DNA of 64,000 nt from Synchiropus splendidus (taxonomy: Eukaryota; Chordata; Actinopteri; Syngnathiformes; Callionymidae). Both the position numbers and the translations under genes were made by a program. The stretch spans positions 11,799,001 through 11,863,000 of the forward strand of contig NC_071335.1 in NCBI RefSeq assembly GCF_027744825.2, read 5' to 3'. Positions 48,801 through 60,826 of the stretch are shown here, piece after piece; within the stretch, counting starts at the first letter, position 1, and the number at the start of each line of letters is the position of its first letter. A model generated the notes under the pieces. It was not told the origin of the DNA, made no database searches, and saw only the letters and a program-made list of their open reading frames with translations.

Positions 48801-51800
48801 AACAAATTCTTCTCCAGCAAAGTTGAGCACCGAGCACCAACCTCTAACAGATATTCCAGACATGGGCCCAGGAGGGAGCTCCACAATCATCTCATGGGAC
48901 ATGCAGGAGACCTTAGGCTTTGGGACAATAAAGGGGGGAGTTGTAGGGGGACTGACAGATGGGGGAGTTGAAATGAGTGGGCAGTGAAGATCCAGGGACA
49001 GGTATTCCTCCGTGTAGACATTGAAAAATCTCACAGGTAAAGAAACAGTGTTTGAATTCTGAAAGAGAACAAGTCGAAAATTGAGTTTGATTCAGTGAAA
49101 AAGACTTCGTGACATTCCTACTGTGGTACGAATAAAGGAAGGAAGAAATGTTGTCCTTTCACTCAGGCGTTATAACTCCAGGATAGAGCAGCTCTGGTAA
49201 AATGTTATTTAAAACTAAAAAGATGAAGTGAATAAAGTTGAGTGTTACCTCTAAATAGCTGTGGCAAGCTGGCAATGGTGATTGAAAGCTCACACCTGCT
49301 CCTTGAGACATCTGGATCATGTACTGACAATGAGGGGCGACACTGGAAATGTACAGCCAGTTCTCCTTGTCTGTTACAAAACAAAATGACACATGCATTC
49401 AAATAGGTTACAGGAAAAATATGAACATAATTTCTGGTACATAGTGAGGCACACATAAATTCAGGTCCTTGAGAAAGCAAGTTGCATGTAGAACTCATTT
49501 TTAAAAAAGGGAATAAAAGTGAGACAATTTACTACAACTACTTGAGCACAGTTTTAGCAACTAGGCCTCGGAGTTGTGGGGAGCCAATCTGACAACCCTA
49601 CGCTCACAATTTCAGATACGTCATGTAACAAACTAAGGGAAGAAACCCATAACACAACATGGAGAATACAATACAACCTGTAATCAATCTGCTGTGAAGC
49701 TGCAGCTGTTACTATATCACCCCAAGTGTCAGGTATGGGCTTCAGTCACATCACTGGAAATAGGACACGAAGGAATATTACCATCACTGACCTGTGACTT
49801 GGATTGAGTCCGGGTGGGCGAAAGGCAGAAATACCGAAATCTTGTCTGGCTGACACTTCAGATGCGGAGACAGAGGGGATACTTCAGGATCAGATGTTAT
49901 TCTAGTCAGTTCCTCTCCGATCATTGGATATTCAGGATAATCCAGGCTCAATGGGTTATCAGGCACTGGCGGGATCTTAGGGATGGATGTCTTTGAAGGA
50001 AGAAATGGGATGGATGGTGCATGCTTTACGAACAGGTCCTCAGGAACGAATGGTACCTGTGGAAATGATGGCTGCTTTGGGACTGATGGCACCTGCGGCA
50101 CCGATGGGGATTCAGGGAAGGATGGCACCAGAGGGTGCAATGGCAACTCGGGGAAGTATGGCACCTGTGGGATCGGCAGGTACTCAGGGAAGTACGGAAC
50201 TTGAGGGGCCGACAGGTACTCTGGGAAGTATGGTAGCTGCGGAACTGAATGGTACCCAAAGAAGTATGGCACTTGCGGGACCACTGGGTACTGCGGAGCT
50301 GGCTGGTGCTCAGGGACAGATGTCACCTGCAACACTGATGGGTGCTCGGGCAAGGATGGCGACTGAGTAACTGGCTGTTGCTCTGGGACAGATGTTACCT
50401 GCGGAACCAATGGGGGCACGGATGGCTCCTGTGGGACCGGCTGTTGCACAGGGACAGATTCTACCTGCGTAACTGGCTGGTACCTAGGGGTGGAAGGCAC
50501 CATTGGTGCTGATGTAGTCTCAGGAATGGATGGCACTTTTGAAGCCGACTGGTACTCTGGGATGGGTGGCACCTTTGGGGCCAACGGAGTCTCAGGGATG
50601 GACGGCACCTGTGAGACGGATGGGTACTCGGGAACTGGCTGGGACAATGGGAAAGACGGGCTCGCGTACTGTTCACCGTAAGGAAGACCATCTACAAGTT
50701 GATAGAAACAAACAGTTTGCGTTAAGCAATTTTGATGCTGAGGCACATGAGGAGTATGATACTGGGTATTTTGGTCAGGAAAGGGTGTGGGTACGGGGAT
50801 GTACAATGGCATGTTTGTGTTATAAAGGCTTCCAGGATTAATGTTTTCAGGTTCCTTTGCCGATGGCTTTACAGGCAGCTCAAGAGAGGTTGGTGGTTTG
50901 ATGTGTACTCCTGGTTCTTGCGGGTTTAAATGTAGATCATAAAGATTTTGAGCATTCAAGGAAGGTTTTAATTCAGTAACTGGTGGCTCTAAATCAATTT
51001 GTCCGTGTAAGGGTAACAGATAATAGGACGATGGGTTGGAAATGGGAGTTTGTGTCTCTTGGGCGACATTTAGTACATAAATGTAAGGTTCTTGTAAATC
51101 AACAGTTGGGGTTTCCGTAGCAGGATGTTTAGCTGGTGCTGGGGGCAAAAAGTAGGGTTCTTGTAAGTCAATCTGGGGATGATGTCCAAGTTCAGTAGGC
51201 ACAGCAGGAGTCTGTACAACTGGGACAATAGGGGATTCTGCTGTCGGCTGTTTAGGGGCTGTTGACCCAAAAAAGTAAGGGTTTTGTAATTCAATCTGGG
51301 GGTGATGTCCAACTCCCGTTTGAGTGTGTACAGTAGGGAGAATAGAGGGTTCTGCAGCAGAAGGTGTAGATGAAGCTGGGGGTAATTCAGGGGCTGTTGG
51401 CCCAAAAAAGTAAGGTTGTTGTAATTCAATCTGGAGGTGATATCCAAGTTCTGCAGGCACAGCAGGAGTCTGTACAATTGAGACAATTGGGGATTCTGCA
51501 CCCGGATGTTGAGATAGCACTGGAGGTAATTTAGCGGCTGTTGGCCCAAAAAAGTAAGGTTCCTGTAAGTCAATCTGGGGGTGATGTCCAAGTTCACTTG
51601 GTGCAGCAGGAGTCTGTACCACTGGGATAATAGGGGACTCTGCAGCAGGATGTTTAGATGGATCTATTGGCCTTTGAGTGACCGGTTGAGGCTGTGGTCC
51701 TGGAGGACTGACAACAATAGGCAATGGTGATGTGATGGGTTGTTGCTCATGAAGCAATATCTGGGGAAGTTGAGAATACTGAACTGGTTGGTATGGAGCT

Positions 51801-54206
51801 TGAGGGAGCTCGGGAGTGTGATGTGGTGGAAAATGAGGGGGATGCACAAGCCCAGGAGGCGCAGGACACAACAGGATGTATTCCTGCTGACTCACTAATT
51901 GGATATAAACTTCGTCCTGTGGAAAAAAAAAAAGTAATAAAATAGTTAACTTTTGTTTATACGCCATAGTTGATTCCAAAATACTTACTTTGACTGTTGC
52001 ACAAGGAGCCACAAAGGGAATGAAAAATATAAAATCTTCAGGTTCAGAGTTTATACGGTAAGCACAGTCCGCAGACACAAATGGAACCCAGTCTCCGTTC
52101 ACTATAACAAAAACAAAAATCATGATCAACAGAAAATAAGATCTGGAAAAAGATATTTATCCTAGGTGAGTCAGCTAGGACCCAGTATCCTCAACTATAC
52201 ACCATCTTGAAACATTACATCACACACATTCGAGCGAGTGTTCAAGTTCAGCGATTAAACCGTCAGAAATAAACACCCCGGACAAAAGCGCAAAATCTCC
52301 AAAACTGAAGAACTGAGAATAAAATAACCTACTACTATATCTACAATAGATCAACAGACAAAAAAAAAGTCTACAATTAGAATATTTATGCAGAACAATT
52401 GGCCACCTTAAAAAGAGATTTGATGACTTGGGAAATGCGTACCTATAACTCCCAGCAGCAGAATATCCTCTTCCTTCTCATATATCTGCACTGCCATCCC
52501 ATATGGAGAGCAGAAAACCAAGGGAGCCATTGAAGATGGAGACGGTGCAGGCGTGGGCATCTCCATGGGGCAGGAGAGCTTCAGCGGGCTTCCAGACCAG
52601 AGCAAGGGCAAAACATAACTGCCATTCTGACGGGAGTAAATTATTTTTACATTCAAGTAAAAATGAGTGTTGAACCTCTGTACTCAGCGCTTTATTTAAT
52701 CAAGTTCATCATCAATCTAAACTACTTTTCTTCTCCCTTCAGGGGTCGACACAGCGGACCATCCTCCTCCATCTCACCCTGTCCTCTGCTTCCTCTTCTC
52801 TCAGACCCAGAAACCTCAACCATCAATCTAAACTTCTATCAAGACAAAATAAAGTGAAGCTAACAAAATGTCTATATTTTTATAGATATATTATGTTATA
52901 TATTTTATAGATGATATATTTCTACATTTTATTTTCTCTCAAGTTTACTGGCCCAGCCAAAATGCTTATTTACACCGGAAAAACAGCAAGTTGTTGCACA
53001 TGTTTTGAATGAGAGGCCAAGTGACGTGTGATGCGCTAGCACTATCAAGTACGTCAGAGGTTCATGACGGTTCCTCATGTTGCTCCTCATGTCTGCAAAC
53101 ATTCATGTTCAGATACTCATCTATTACTCCTTCACGCACGCCCCTTTTTCCTTCCAACAGTCATGTGACTCCAAATGACTCCTTGCTCCTTCAAGACTGC
53201 AAAGATCTGAAGCTACTGAACACAACACCCAACATAACTCATATGACAAAAGGAAATGCATGAGAACTGAAACACTGTCCAGGGTGTATTCCTGCCTTTC
53301 ACCCCGTATAATCACTGGGATAGGCTCCAGCAAGTGCTGGTTAACTGACAATGTATGCATGTATGTAAAGCACCATTCACCTGAGAGGGCAAACAAAGCG
53401 ATGCTGGTACCTACCTCCTGTATAATGTAACATGCATCATATGCTGCCAGCACTTGAAGGTCCTCACTCAATGACTTCACAGAATAACCACAGTATGAAG
53501 GAAGGTGGAGCAGAGAGATGGGAGCGGCGCCCTCTGAGAAGTGGGTGGGAGACAAACAGGTATTTTGGAGAGCAAAACAGAGTTTCAGGGACACTTTTGA
53601 GAAGTTGGACAGCCTCACCTCTGTCCACAAACAAGTGTGCCAGCCCTTCTCCGGAGGCGGTGAAAAACATGACGTCATCGCTGCACAAAACCACGGGGGT
53701 GGTCGCCAACCAGTCCACCAAGGTTTGATCAGCCTCTGTGAACGGCCCTAAAACAGAACCCTGGATTCCTTTCACACCTACGGGAGGAGGGTCAAAGGTG
53801 AGATCTGTGCATGCACCTGACCCGCCTCTGTCGGCAGCCGCGCACCTGGAAAGTGTCTCTGAAAACGGACTTTAGTCGAGGGGGACCTCGCAGGTTGAGT
53901 GACGTTGCCAACGCTCCATAGAAACACGTCGTCAGCTTCCGTCGCGCGTCCAGACGTCCCGGTGCCAAGAAACTGAAGTTCGGAAAACCCGGTCAACTTG
54001 GGCCGATCCTTGCCCAGAGCCCGCGCTTCAGATTGGAGCCGACTGTCAGGCGCGGAGTCGCCATGCTCGACGTCGAGGTCGGAGGAGGTTGTGTCACCCG
54101 CCAGCTGCGGTAGCTCAAGAGAGACGCAGATCTGCACCAAGCAAGCGAGGAGAATCGAGGCTAGAAGATCGACTCGGTGGATGGCGCTTCCCTCGGCACG
54201 ATACAT
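45898..54206 (-). CDS. Egg-coat zona pellucida-domain protein with trefoil and Pro-rich repeats (ZPAX/ZP1-like)
   Basis: A predicted egg-envelope glycoprotein. Exons in transcript order: 53846-54206, 53619-53777, 53415-53533, 52443-52626, 51989-52101, 49792-51916, 49249-49370, 48842-49058, 48544-48671, 48379-48475, 48184-48306, 47833-48005, 47664-47761, 47258-47385, 46396-46576, 46172-46316, 45898-45972. All phases agree, giving 1515 aa. Order: signal peptide (LLASILLACLVQICVS); ZP-N-like units at about 178-235 (YDACYIIQENGSYVLPLLW) and 236-330 (DEVYIQLVSQQEYILLCP); Pro-rich repeats at about 330-965; two more ZP-N-like units at about 1000-1208; trefoil at 1209-1249 (CGPSFPSQSLCLAMGCCF); ZP module at 1250-1491 (CRYVPGS, YCVAYPRSG, NGCPNPLDP). 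It ends CVEGCFGR with no transmembrane segment or GPI signal, as in several fish egg-coat proteins. Multiple ZP-N units suggest ZPAX or ZP2. A trefoil plus Pro-rich region suggests ZP1/ZP4. I leave the symbol open. The inner ATG at 54206 was chosen because it gives a signal peptide; an in-frame ATG exists at 54260. Confidence 0.88.
50026..50690 (-). repeat. Pro-rich tandem coding repeat, short units
   Basis: This part of the large ZP-gene exon encodes about 25 imperfect units of roughly 8-10 residues of the type PQVPYFPEY, PQVPSVPE or PVTQSPSLPE. The codon pattern repeats as DNA words such as 'ggcacctgtgg' and 'gggatgg' on the plus strand. Confidence 0.85.
51060..51640 (-). repeat. Tandem coding repeat, longer units
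   Basis: Five imperfect units of roughly 25-48 residues encode (Q)IDLQEPYFFGPTA, a Pro/Ala linker and PIV.VVQTPAVP.ELG. The plus-strand word 'aaaaaagtaagg' recurs near 51266, 51402 and 51546, with weaker versions near 51147 and 51075. The units differ in length, so copy number probably varies. Confidence 0.85.
52735..52835 (+). mobile_element. LINE-derived fragment in a ZP-gene intron
   Basis: The stretch 'ttcaggggtcgacacagcgg' followed by 'ccatcctcctccatctcacc' is the same family as the fragment at 8160-8440. It is about 100 bp long and carries no coding capacity here. Confidence 0.65.
52815..53265 (+). repeat. Duplicated segment, copy A (intron 3 of the ZP gene)
   Basis: This segment is clearly related over most of its length to 54462-54850. 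Shared words include 'gttgctcctcatgtctgca', 'ctcatctattactccttcac' and 'aacacaacacccaacataac' in the same order and orientation. Scattered substitutions and indels show an old duplication. The two copies flank the first three exons of the ZP gene. Confidence 0.85.
53278..53350 (-). repeat. Dispersed repeat fragment
   Basis: The phrases 'cagggtgtattcctgccttt' and 'gggataggctccagcaagtg' are the reverse-sense wording of a very common fish repeat. It lies in intron 3 of the ZP gene. Confidence 0.6.
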
Positions 54207-54461
54207 CGCTGCTTTTCTGCTGACACGCGCACCGAGCACCTCTCGTTGATAGTTGATCACTTAAGGAGTTTCAGGTGCGAATAAGCACCCAAAGAAACCA
54301 CGTCACCAACCAATCAAAGTGCATGATTTCTCCTGCGACGCAAATATGAAAACACAACTTCACCAGAAAACGAGATTAATAATAATAAAATAGGAAAAAA
54401 ACGCAAAAATAACGGTGTAGAAATGAACTAAAATGAGTTTAAAATAATTGTTGAATGAATC

Positions 54462-54850
54462 GTCAATCTAATCTTCTATCAAAAATTCAAGATTTGTCTG
54501 TATTTTCTCTCAAATTTACAGGCTCAGCCAAAAATATTTACATATATTTCAGAGGAAAAAAGTTGTTTTCATGAACATCGGTTGGCACATTATCTTTTGA
54601 ACGATTTGCTAAGTGATGTGTCACAGACGCATATGTCACGCCGTGCTGGCACTTTCCAAGTTCGACCTTTAAGTGCCCTTGTGTTGCTCCTCATGTCTGC
54701 AGAGATCTCATCTATTACTCCTTCACACACGCCCACTTTTCCTTTTGACAATCATGTTACTCCAAATGACTCCTTCAGGGATGCAAAGATCTCGAGCTTC
54801 TGAACACAACACCCAACATAACACGTATGACATGACAGAATCAGAGGCAT
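54462..54850 (+). repeat. Duplicated segment, copy B (upstream of the ZP gene)
   Basis: Partner of 52815-53265 in the same orientation, located about 260-640 bp upstream of the ZP gene's start codon. It may therefore overlap its promoter region. Confidence 0.85.
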
Positions 54851-57270
54851 CAGTGTCTAAACAAAGAAAAAAAAACATTACACACAGATATATATACACT
54901 GTTTGTAAAAGAGTTATAGAAATAAGTGGCAAAATTTTCAAGACCTTCTCTAAAATAATACTTAAAACCGGTAAGCAATGTAAATAATGCAGATATTTGT
55001 GGAAATCCATATCAACACAAGATCACACGGACGTTAATTCATTCATTTATTACCGTTGTCCATCCATTTTGTACGTTTCCTTCGGGATCAACCAAAAATA
55101 ATAATCATCTTATCTACTTCTCTCAAGTAATGATCGGTTCAACCTCTGGGTCACCGGGCTCAGTTTGGGTCAGCTGTCAACACATGAAAGAATGGTCCAG
55201 GCAGAAGGAAAGGAAGTCATTTTGCTATCTGTCTTCATTCAGAGTCCAGGAGAATAAAGCAGCCATTGTAAGAGTGGATCACCTTTGTCCGTGAGTTCCT
55301 CCCTGGCTGACTTCAGTCACGGAGAAACAAGTCCAGACGCGCCACACACCGCTATAAATTTCCGCTACTAGTCTCCAGGAGCGCCATTTTGTCACCATGT
55401 GGAGGCATTTCTGGGCTCTCAGAAGGTTGATAAAAGACTAAAGAAGCTGGAGGAGCTAATGTTAATGTTGGCACAAAACGACTGATGGATGAAAGTGCAG
55501 GCTTAAAACTGAGGGTGAATGTTGAACTCCATCTTAAGAGTGCAGCAAATAGGGCAGAGTGAAAAACATTTTTCAAAGGAACCACATACACACGGATGGA
55601 AACAGTATATCTGGTAGCATCTAGTGGTCAGTTTGTGGATTACATCATAGCATCATATTTTCCAAAAATACTGCCTGTCTGGCAGCTAAACTAATGCAAA
55701 CATCAAGAAAGTCAACACACATCAGAGCGCCATATATTCCTGTCACAGAAGTCTTTTCACTTGATAGGTGCCTTTCTTTCTTAAACAAGCGCTTATGTCT
55801 GCGTATTCTTAATGTCCAGGTTGGAAGGAGGCCGAGCCTGCCTTTGTTCGACCTATTCTTTTTTTTGTGCTTAACTCCTCCATTCAATGCTGCGTTCCAG
55901 TCATGTCAGAGGTGGGCAGTCGGAACTGGCGACAACGTCAAACCCAGTTCAGCGCATTTTTTTAAATGGAAATCAGAAAACAAGATAGTAATGTCCATAA
56001 AAGTCATTATCACACGTCATTATTGGCCCAGATATAAGCACCTTCCATATAAATATGTGCTCCGATTGCTACTTGAAAATGAAGTGGAAACACACTCTCT
56101 GACTTTGTGACTTGGAAATCCGACTTAGGGTACAGTAATTTCTGAGTTCCAACCACAACTGGAACTCACTGACAGTCTTTTCATGCAACTCACTCCTAGT
56201 GTCCTTCAGTAGAGTCATTATGTTAGTTTATTCACCTCCCAGTATAGAGGATGACATCCAGTCCTGCATGGTTACCAGCCTCATTCGCGGCTTGATGGTG
56301 CTGGCAAGACCAGTTCGTGGACTTCACTTTCTGTTTCCTCTCAGTTTAGCATGAACGCGACCCCATGCTCTGTGACAAGCAAACACAAATACGTTCGCAC
56401 TGAATGATGAACTCATTCCATCGTTGCGCTCTCGGCAGCTGTGCAATGGAACTGAGATCAGAATCTTTTTGGACTAGTCCTCCTGGTCGCACAGCATTCT
56501 TGTTCAGCTTGGATGCTGACCGGTGTACTGGTTCCAAGGCTGGATTCCTTTTTGACACTGTCTAATGCGATGTTTTTAAACCAAGCAGGCCAACAGGGGG
56601 AGTCTTCGAGGTGCCCTCTGGTTTTGGTCTCCAAAATAAGGCTTGGAAAGACGAATGGGCTTGTTGTTCTCAGGTAATAACCAGCTTATACTTGGTGAAT
56701 CCAGAGCATAATGACGCACCAGCTCCATTGGCACTTCAGTTGCAGACTCTTCACCCCCTGGATCTGCTCAAAATGTACTGCTCAACACCTGAGAAACTGG
56801 AGCTCGCTGGATTCCTTGGATCGAAGCCAATGTGTCTGCTACATTTCAATGAACACCCTTTGCATTCCATGACTCTGAACTTGCTCCCAAGTAGATCAAT
56901 CTCAAGTTGGAGGTCCAAGCCTGGCAGGACAGCTCCATATTGGTGTGGTGGTGAGTCGACACCAGTGTACAATGTTGGGACTCGCCTCTATCTAGGAATT
57001 GCTTCTGATGGAATGCAAACAGAAGGTTCAGTCTTTACCTCTCCTCCGCCTCCAAGTTGTAAACACCCAGTTGAAGAAGAGTGAATTGAAAGATGGCAAC
57101 TTAAAACTCTTAAAGCAGCCCAAAAGCAACTCATCCTGGGAGGAGGGGGAATGGTTTGGGATCAGGACGTCACTGGTTTTTTTTTTTACAGGAGGAAACC
57201 AGAAGTCGTTTTCATTGAAGGGAAAAAATTTAAACTTCTCTGGGTGGGGCTTTGAGAAGGGAAGGAGAGG
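54851..57270. other. Intergenic stretch between the ZP gene and the emp2-like gene
   Basis: The upstream ends of two divergent genes face each other here. Open frames such as 55694-56110 and 56611-57084 have no recognisable domain, no splice-site context and no similarity I can name. I see no RNA gene. Confidence 0.45.
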
Positions 57271-57960
57271 GAAAACAGAAAAGAGTGTGTGTGTGTGTGT
57301 GAGTGCTGTGGATTCAGAGCTGGGTGGGTCTTCAGCGTTTCTCATTTCCCAAATAACTCCCGGGCTGCGCGCAAAAGCATTCAGGTAACCTTATATCCGC
57401 GATTTAAGTTTGATCGCTATTTTCTTTACGCGCATTTACGCGTGTAGTTTTTTAGTTTTAATGTCCGAAACGAAGTTGAACTTATTCAGACGTCGCTAAA
57501 ACGTCGCAAGGCTGAGAAAAAGGGCGGATTAAACATGTACTAAGTTTGCGATCAGAGTTCACACGACGTGTTTTTATGTAGACGGCGAGCATGTGCTTTT
57601 TTATTACAAACATATGTCGCGATCTGGCGCTCTTTTCCGAGTCGACGCGTCCAGGAGGCCTGTGTCGGTAACGGAGCGAATCCCGTTTGGGAATAACACG
57701 CCTCGGTGTCCAAACAACAAGTCGCTCCAGTCTGAACGAGCTTCAAGGCGTCGAAGAGACTCGTTAAAGGAGCGTTTTGTCTCTGGCTTTCCACCCATAA
57801 AACATGCTTTTACGTGAGCAGCGAGGTGAAACTAATGAAGAGGTGTGAGCGCGCGCGTGCGCGCGTTCCTCCAAAGCAAGGCTGCTAAAAAAATGTGGAA
57901 AATAAATGATGCACATCCTTCCACCCTTTCCTTCACCTTATCTGCTTCCAGAAGAGCACG
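57271..57960 (+). promoter_or_regulatory. CpG-rich promoter and 5' UTR region of the emp2-like gene
   Basis: A GC-rich box 'gggtggggctttgag' at about 57241, a short GT run (57283-57301) and abundant CpG from 57355 to 57875, including an alternating 'gcgcgcgcgtgcgcgcg' at about 57848, mark a promoter. A donor-like 'cattcag|gtaacc' near 57384 could end a non-coding first exon that joins the acceptor 'cttccag' ending at 57951, nine bases before the start codon. Confidence 0.5.
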
Positions 57961-60013
57961 ATGTTGATATTGGCTGGAATAGTTCTCCTGCACTTAACCA
58001 CCATCATCCTGCTGCTGGTGGCCACCATCGACAATGTGAGTCCCTGCTTCACAACATCTGCTCGAAAATTCAGTAGTTTTGCCCCTCTTTTCTCACACTG
58101 TTTTGGTCCCTTTCCAGGCCTGGTGGATCACAGACACCGTGTCAACGGATGTGTGGGGCAGATGGGAGCTGACCAGCGGAGCCTGGCACTACACCAACCT
58201 GAAGAACTACCCAGAGGGTAACTGACCTCCATCAGACAGTATATTCATATGCCAGTGTGTCATTAGTTTTACATTCAAGGCAAGTGAGAGGCCGCACTGC
58301 TTCTTGTTGTTTAAATGATGTGAATGGTTACCTGGACGGCTGACCCCACCAGGGTGGGAGCCAGACGTGCTCGAGATACCCTCTGTCTTAGTGAATTTAG
58401 GACACGATAAAAAGAACATTTTAAAAAAAGTTCATTATAGGTGTCACGATTAATTCATCTCTATTAAACACATTATAATATTTGACACCAAAATGATCAA
58501 ATTCTTGTGGAATCTGTGCACAGAAGCTCAGACATCCGGCGTGAACTCTTTGCTACATACGGAGAACAGAACAGACAGTTTTTAAACTTGAATTTTCCAT
58601 CAGAGCAATCACCTTTAGTGATGCCATCACAATGTATAATGTGGTGCGCCTGGAATTGAAAAATAGTCCCCACCAAAGAAAAGCTCAGATGAGACAGTTA
58701 AACCAATCCTGCGAGTCTAATGACCTCAGCAGTGACACGGATGTAACGTTTCTTTAATGTACTGATGAGCACACGTGTGAAAACAACAGCTAATGAGCTT
58801 TTAAATGGCTGTGTTCACAGGCAGGCCTGGGGGACCTTTGTGGCACGTGTGTCAGATGTGTCAGTAAACATGTTATGGCTCTGTAGCACAAAAAATTGAG
58901 CACGCACAAGTGCTGCTGGGGTCCCAAATCATGAAGGGAAAAAAGTCGATTTCAAGTGGAAATAACGTCATGTAAAATTAATATTTAAATAAATCCAAAG
59001 TAGAAAAATGGAATAAAACTAGCAGCTGCATTTTACCTCAGTTAGAGAAACTTTTTTAATAGAGAGAATCCTATTGCTGGGGTTTGATGGAGTGATGCAT
59101 GTGCACAGTAAAAGCTCAAGTTGACACGAGATAAGTCAAGCTTTAAAACGTATTGACCATTGGGCTCGCTAGTTTGGGGCCTGCACTGTTCAATTCCAGA
59201 ACACAGGGCGATGAAAACAAATCCAATGTAATGCATAGCTTGTTTCATAACACTTGTTTCTGTGTTGCAGAGTATCTCCAGGCGGTTCAGGCCACTTCAG
59301 TTCTGGCCTGCATCTTTGCCATCCTGGCCCTGTTTGTCTTTGTGGCGCAGCTCTTCACGCTCCCCAAAGGCCAGCGCTTCACCTTCACCGGCATCTTACA
59401 ACTCCTGGCCTGTGAGTCCCTTTACTGTCTGACATCATTGTGACTTTTCGCTTCTATTTGAAATTGTTTACTCAAATTTGAGTTAGCTTAACAAGGGTAA
59501 AACGCAGAATTCAGTGTCTGAGGTGAAGGCAATGTTGATTTTATTCCCTCTAAAGGTCACCGCTGAACTTGTTGCACCAGTTTGGAGTCAGGAAAGCAAC
59601 ATGCCATGACTTTTGGAAAGTTGCTGCGAAGTGACAGAAGAGAAAAGATGGTGTCAGTTATGATGTTTCAAATATTGAGGACAAGGTCTTGCTGACCCTT
59701 TGCTAAGTGTACCACCAGTGGGCTCAGTTCTGATGCTCATTCTTACTTTCACTGACCAGTGAGATGTTGCGGATGAACCGAAAATTATGTATTTAACACA
59801 GACAACCAAACCAGCTTTTAATAACCGACGCTCTCTTCCACATTCTCACCATCAGGTCTGTGTATAATGATCGCCGCCTCCATCTACACGGCACAGTTCC
59901 ACCTCAATGAGCAAGGTGGATACGGACACTCCTACGTCCTGGCGTGGATCTCTTTTGTCTTCACCTTCCTCTTAGCTATCACCTATCTCGTCCTGCGGAA
60001 GAAGAGCGAGTAA
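57961..60013 (+). CDS. emp2: Epithelial membrane protein 2-like (PMP22/EMP/claudin superfamily)
   Basis: A tetraspan plasma-membrane protein of the PMP22/EMP family, which in mammals affects integrin trafficking and caveolae. Exons 57961-58035, 58118-58217, 59271-59411 and 59856-60013 join in frame to 157 aa. Membrane segments lie at about 2-21, 66-86, 95-115 and 131-152. EMP2-like features are DNAWW at 25-28, TDVW at 35-38, YLQAVQAT after the first loop, [18 protein letters not shown]-like [12 protein letters not shown], and the basic end YLVLRKKSE. The oddity is in the first loop: the two cysteines that form the family disulphide are both Trp (W41 and W48, codons TGG), and the loop has no N-x-S/T sequon. 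EMP1, EMP3 and PMP22 fit less well. The poly(A) signal is at 60582-60587. Confidence 0.85.
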
Positions 60014-60581
60014 AAACAAAAAAAAAGAAGAAGCAAATCGCCGCATTTGTTTTCAAATTCGGGCATTAAAGCAAAAAAAAAAAAGTGGAATTTGTATCTG
60101 AGATTTGCTAAAGTTGCCAACGAGCCATTTGTGTTGAAATTGTGGGATGTTCTATGAAGTGGATTAGATGGTGGTTGTTCCTTTCATTCATTCTTATATT
60201 TTTTAAGCTATTGCAGTCATTCCTTTTGTGTAGCTGGAGTTGCGTTTACCGAAAAACTTCTTACTATTTTTGAGTAGAATACAGTGTGAAGGCTGATGAA
60301 GGAAGTAGAGTCCTGAAACACCTTTATTTCACTTGTGTATCTGTTTTTTTTTATAACCAAATATAATTGGTTTTGTTTTTCCTCGTCCATGTACTATGTA
60401 ATATGTTGTATAACAGTTTTTAAACATGTAGTTGGCTGCTATAACAAAGTACAGGCAATGTTGAACATGTGAACCCACAGTGAACCAGAGGTGGAGGACC
60501 TTTTGTCTGATCATTTATTAGATCTATGCAGTAGAAGTTTTTATCTGTAATTATTCTGGGATTGAAGCCATATTACTTATT

Positions 60582-60587
60582 AATAAA
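60582..60587 (+). terminator. Poly(A) signal of the emp2-like gene
   Basis: AATAAA lies 569 bp past the stop. An earlier weak ATTAAA occurs at about 60064, just before an A-run. Confidence 0.6.
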
Positions 60588-60664
60588 ATATAAAAATACA
60601 TGTCTTCTCCTTTATTTATTATTGTTTGTGGTCCACTGTTGTCAGAAGATGCCTCTCCCTAGAA

Positions 60665-60826
60665 CAGGGGTCACCAACCTTTCAGCGACAGCAAGCTACT
60701 CCTGTGTGACCCGAAGGGTGACCATCTGTTCAGTAGACACTTCTGAAATTATGATAATGGATGATAAATGATATTCCTCTCCAATACTAGTCTCACTGCC
60801 CATGAGCACCATGTTGGTGACCCCTG
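60665..60826. mobile_element. 162-bp hAT-type MITE
   Basis: Perfect 13-bp terminal inverted repeats, CAGGGGTCACCAA at 60665-60677 and its complement at 60814-60826, bound a non-coding element. The flanking 8-mers, ccctagaa (60657-60664) and ccatagag (60827-60834), match at six of eight positions. This fits the 8-bp target duplication typical of hAT elements and its nTCTAGAn-like preference. Confidence 0.8.

Noticed and set aside
57848..57868. Alternating GCGC/GTGC run
   Set aside because: Z-DNA-prone, but a plain feature of the CpG-rich promoter. No independent function can be claimed.
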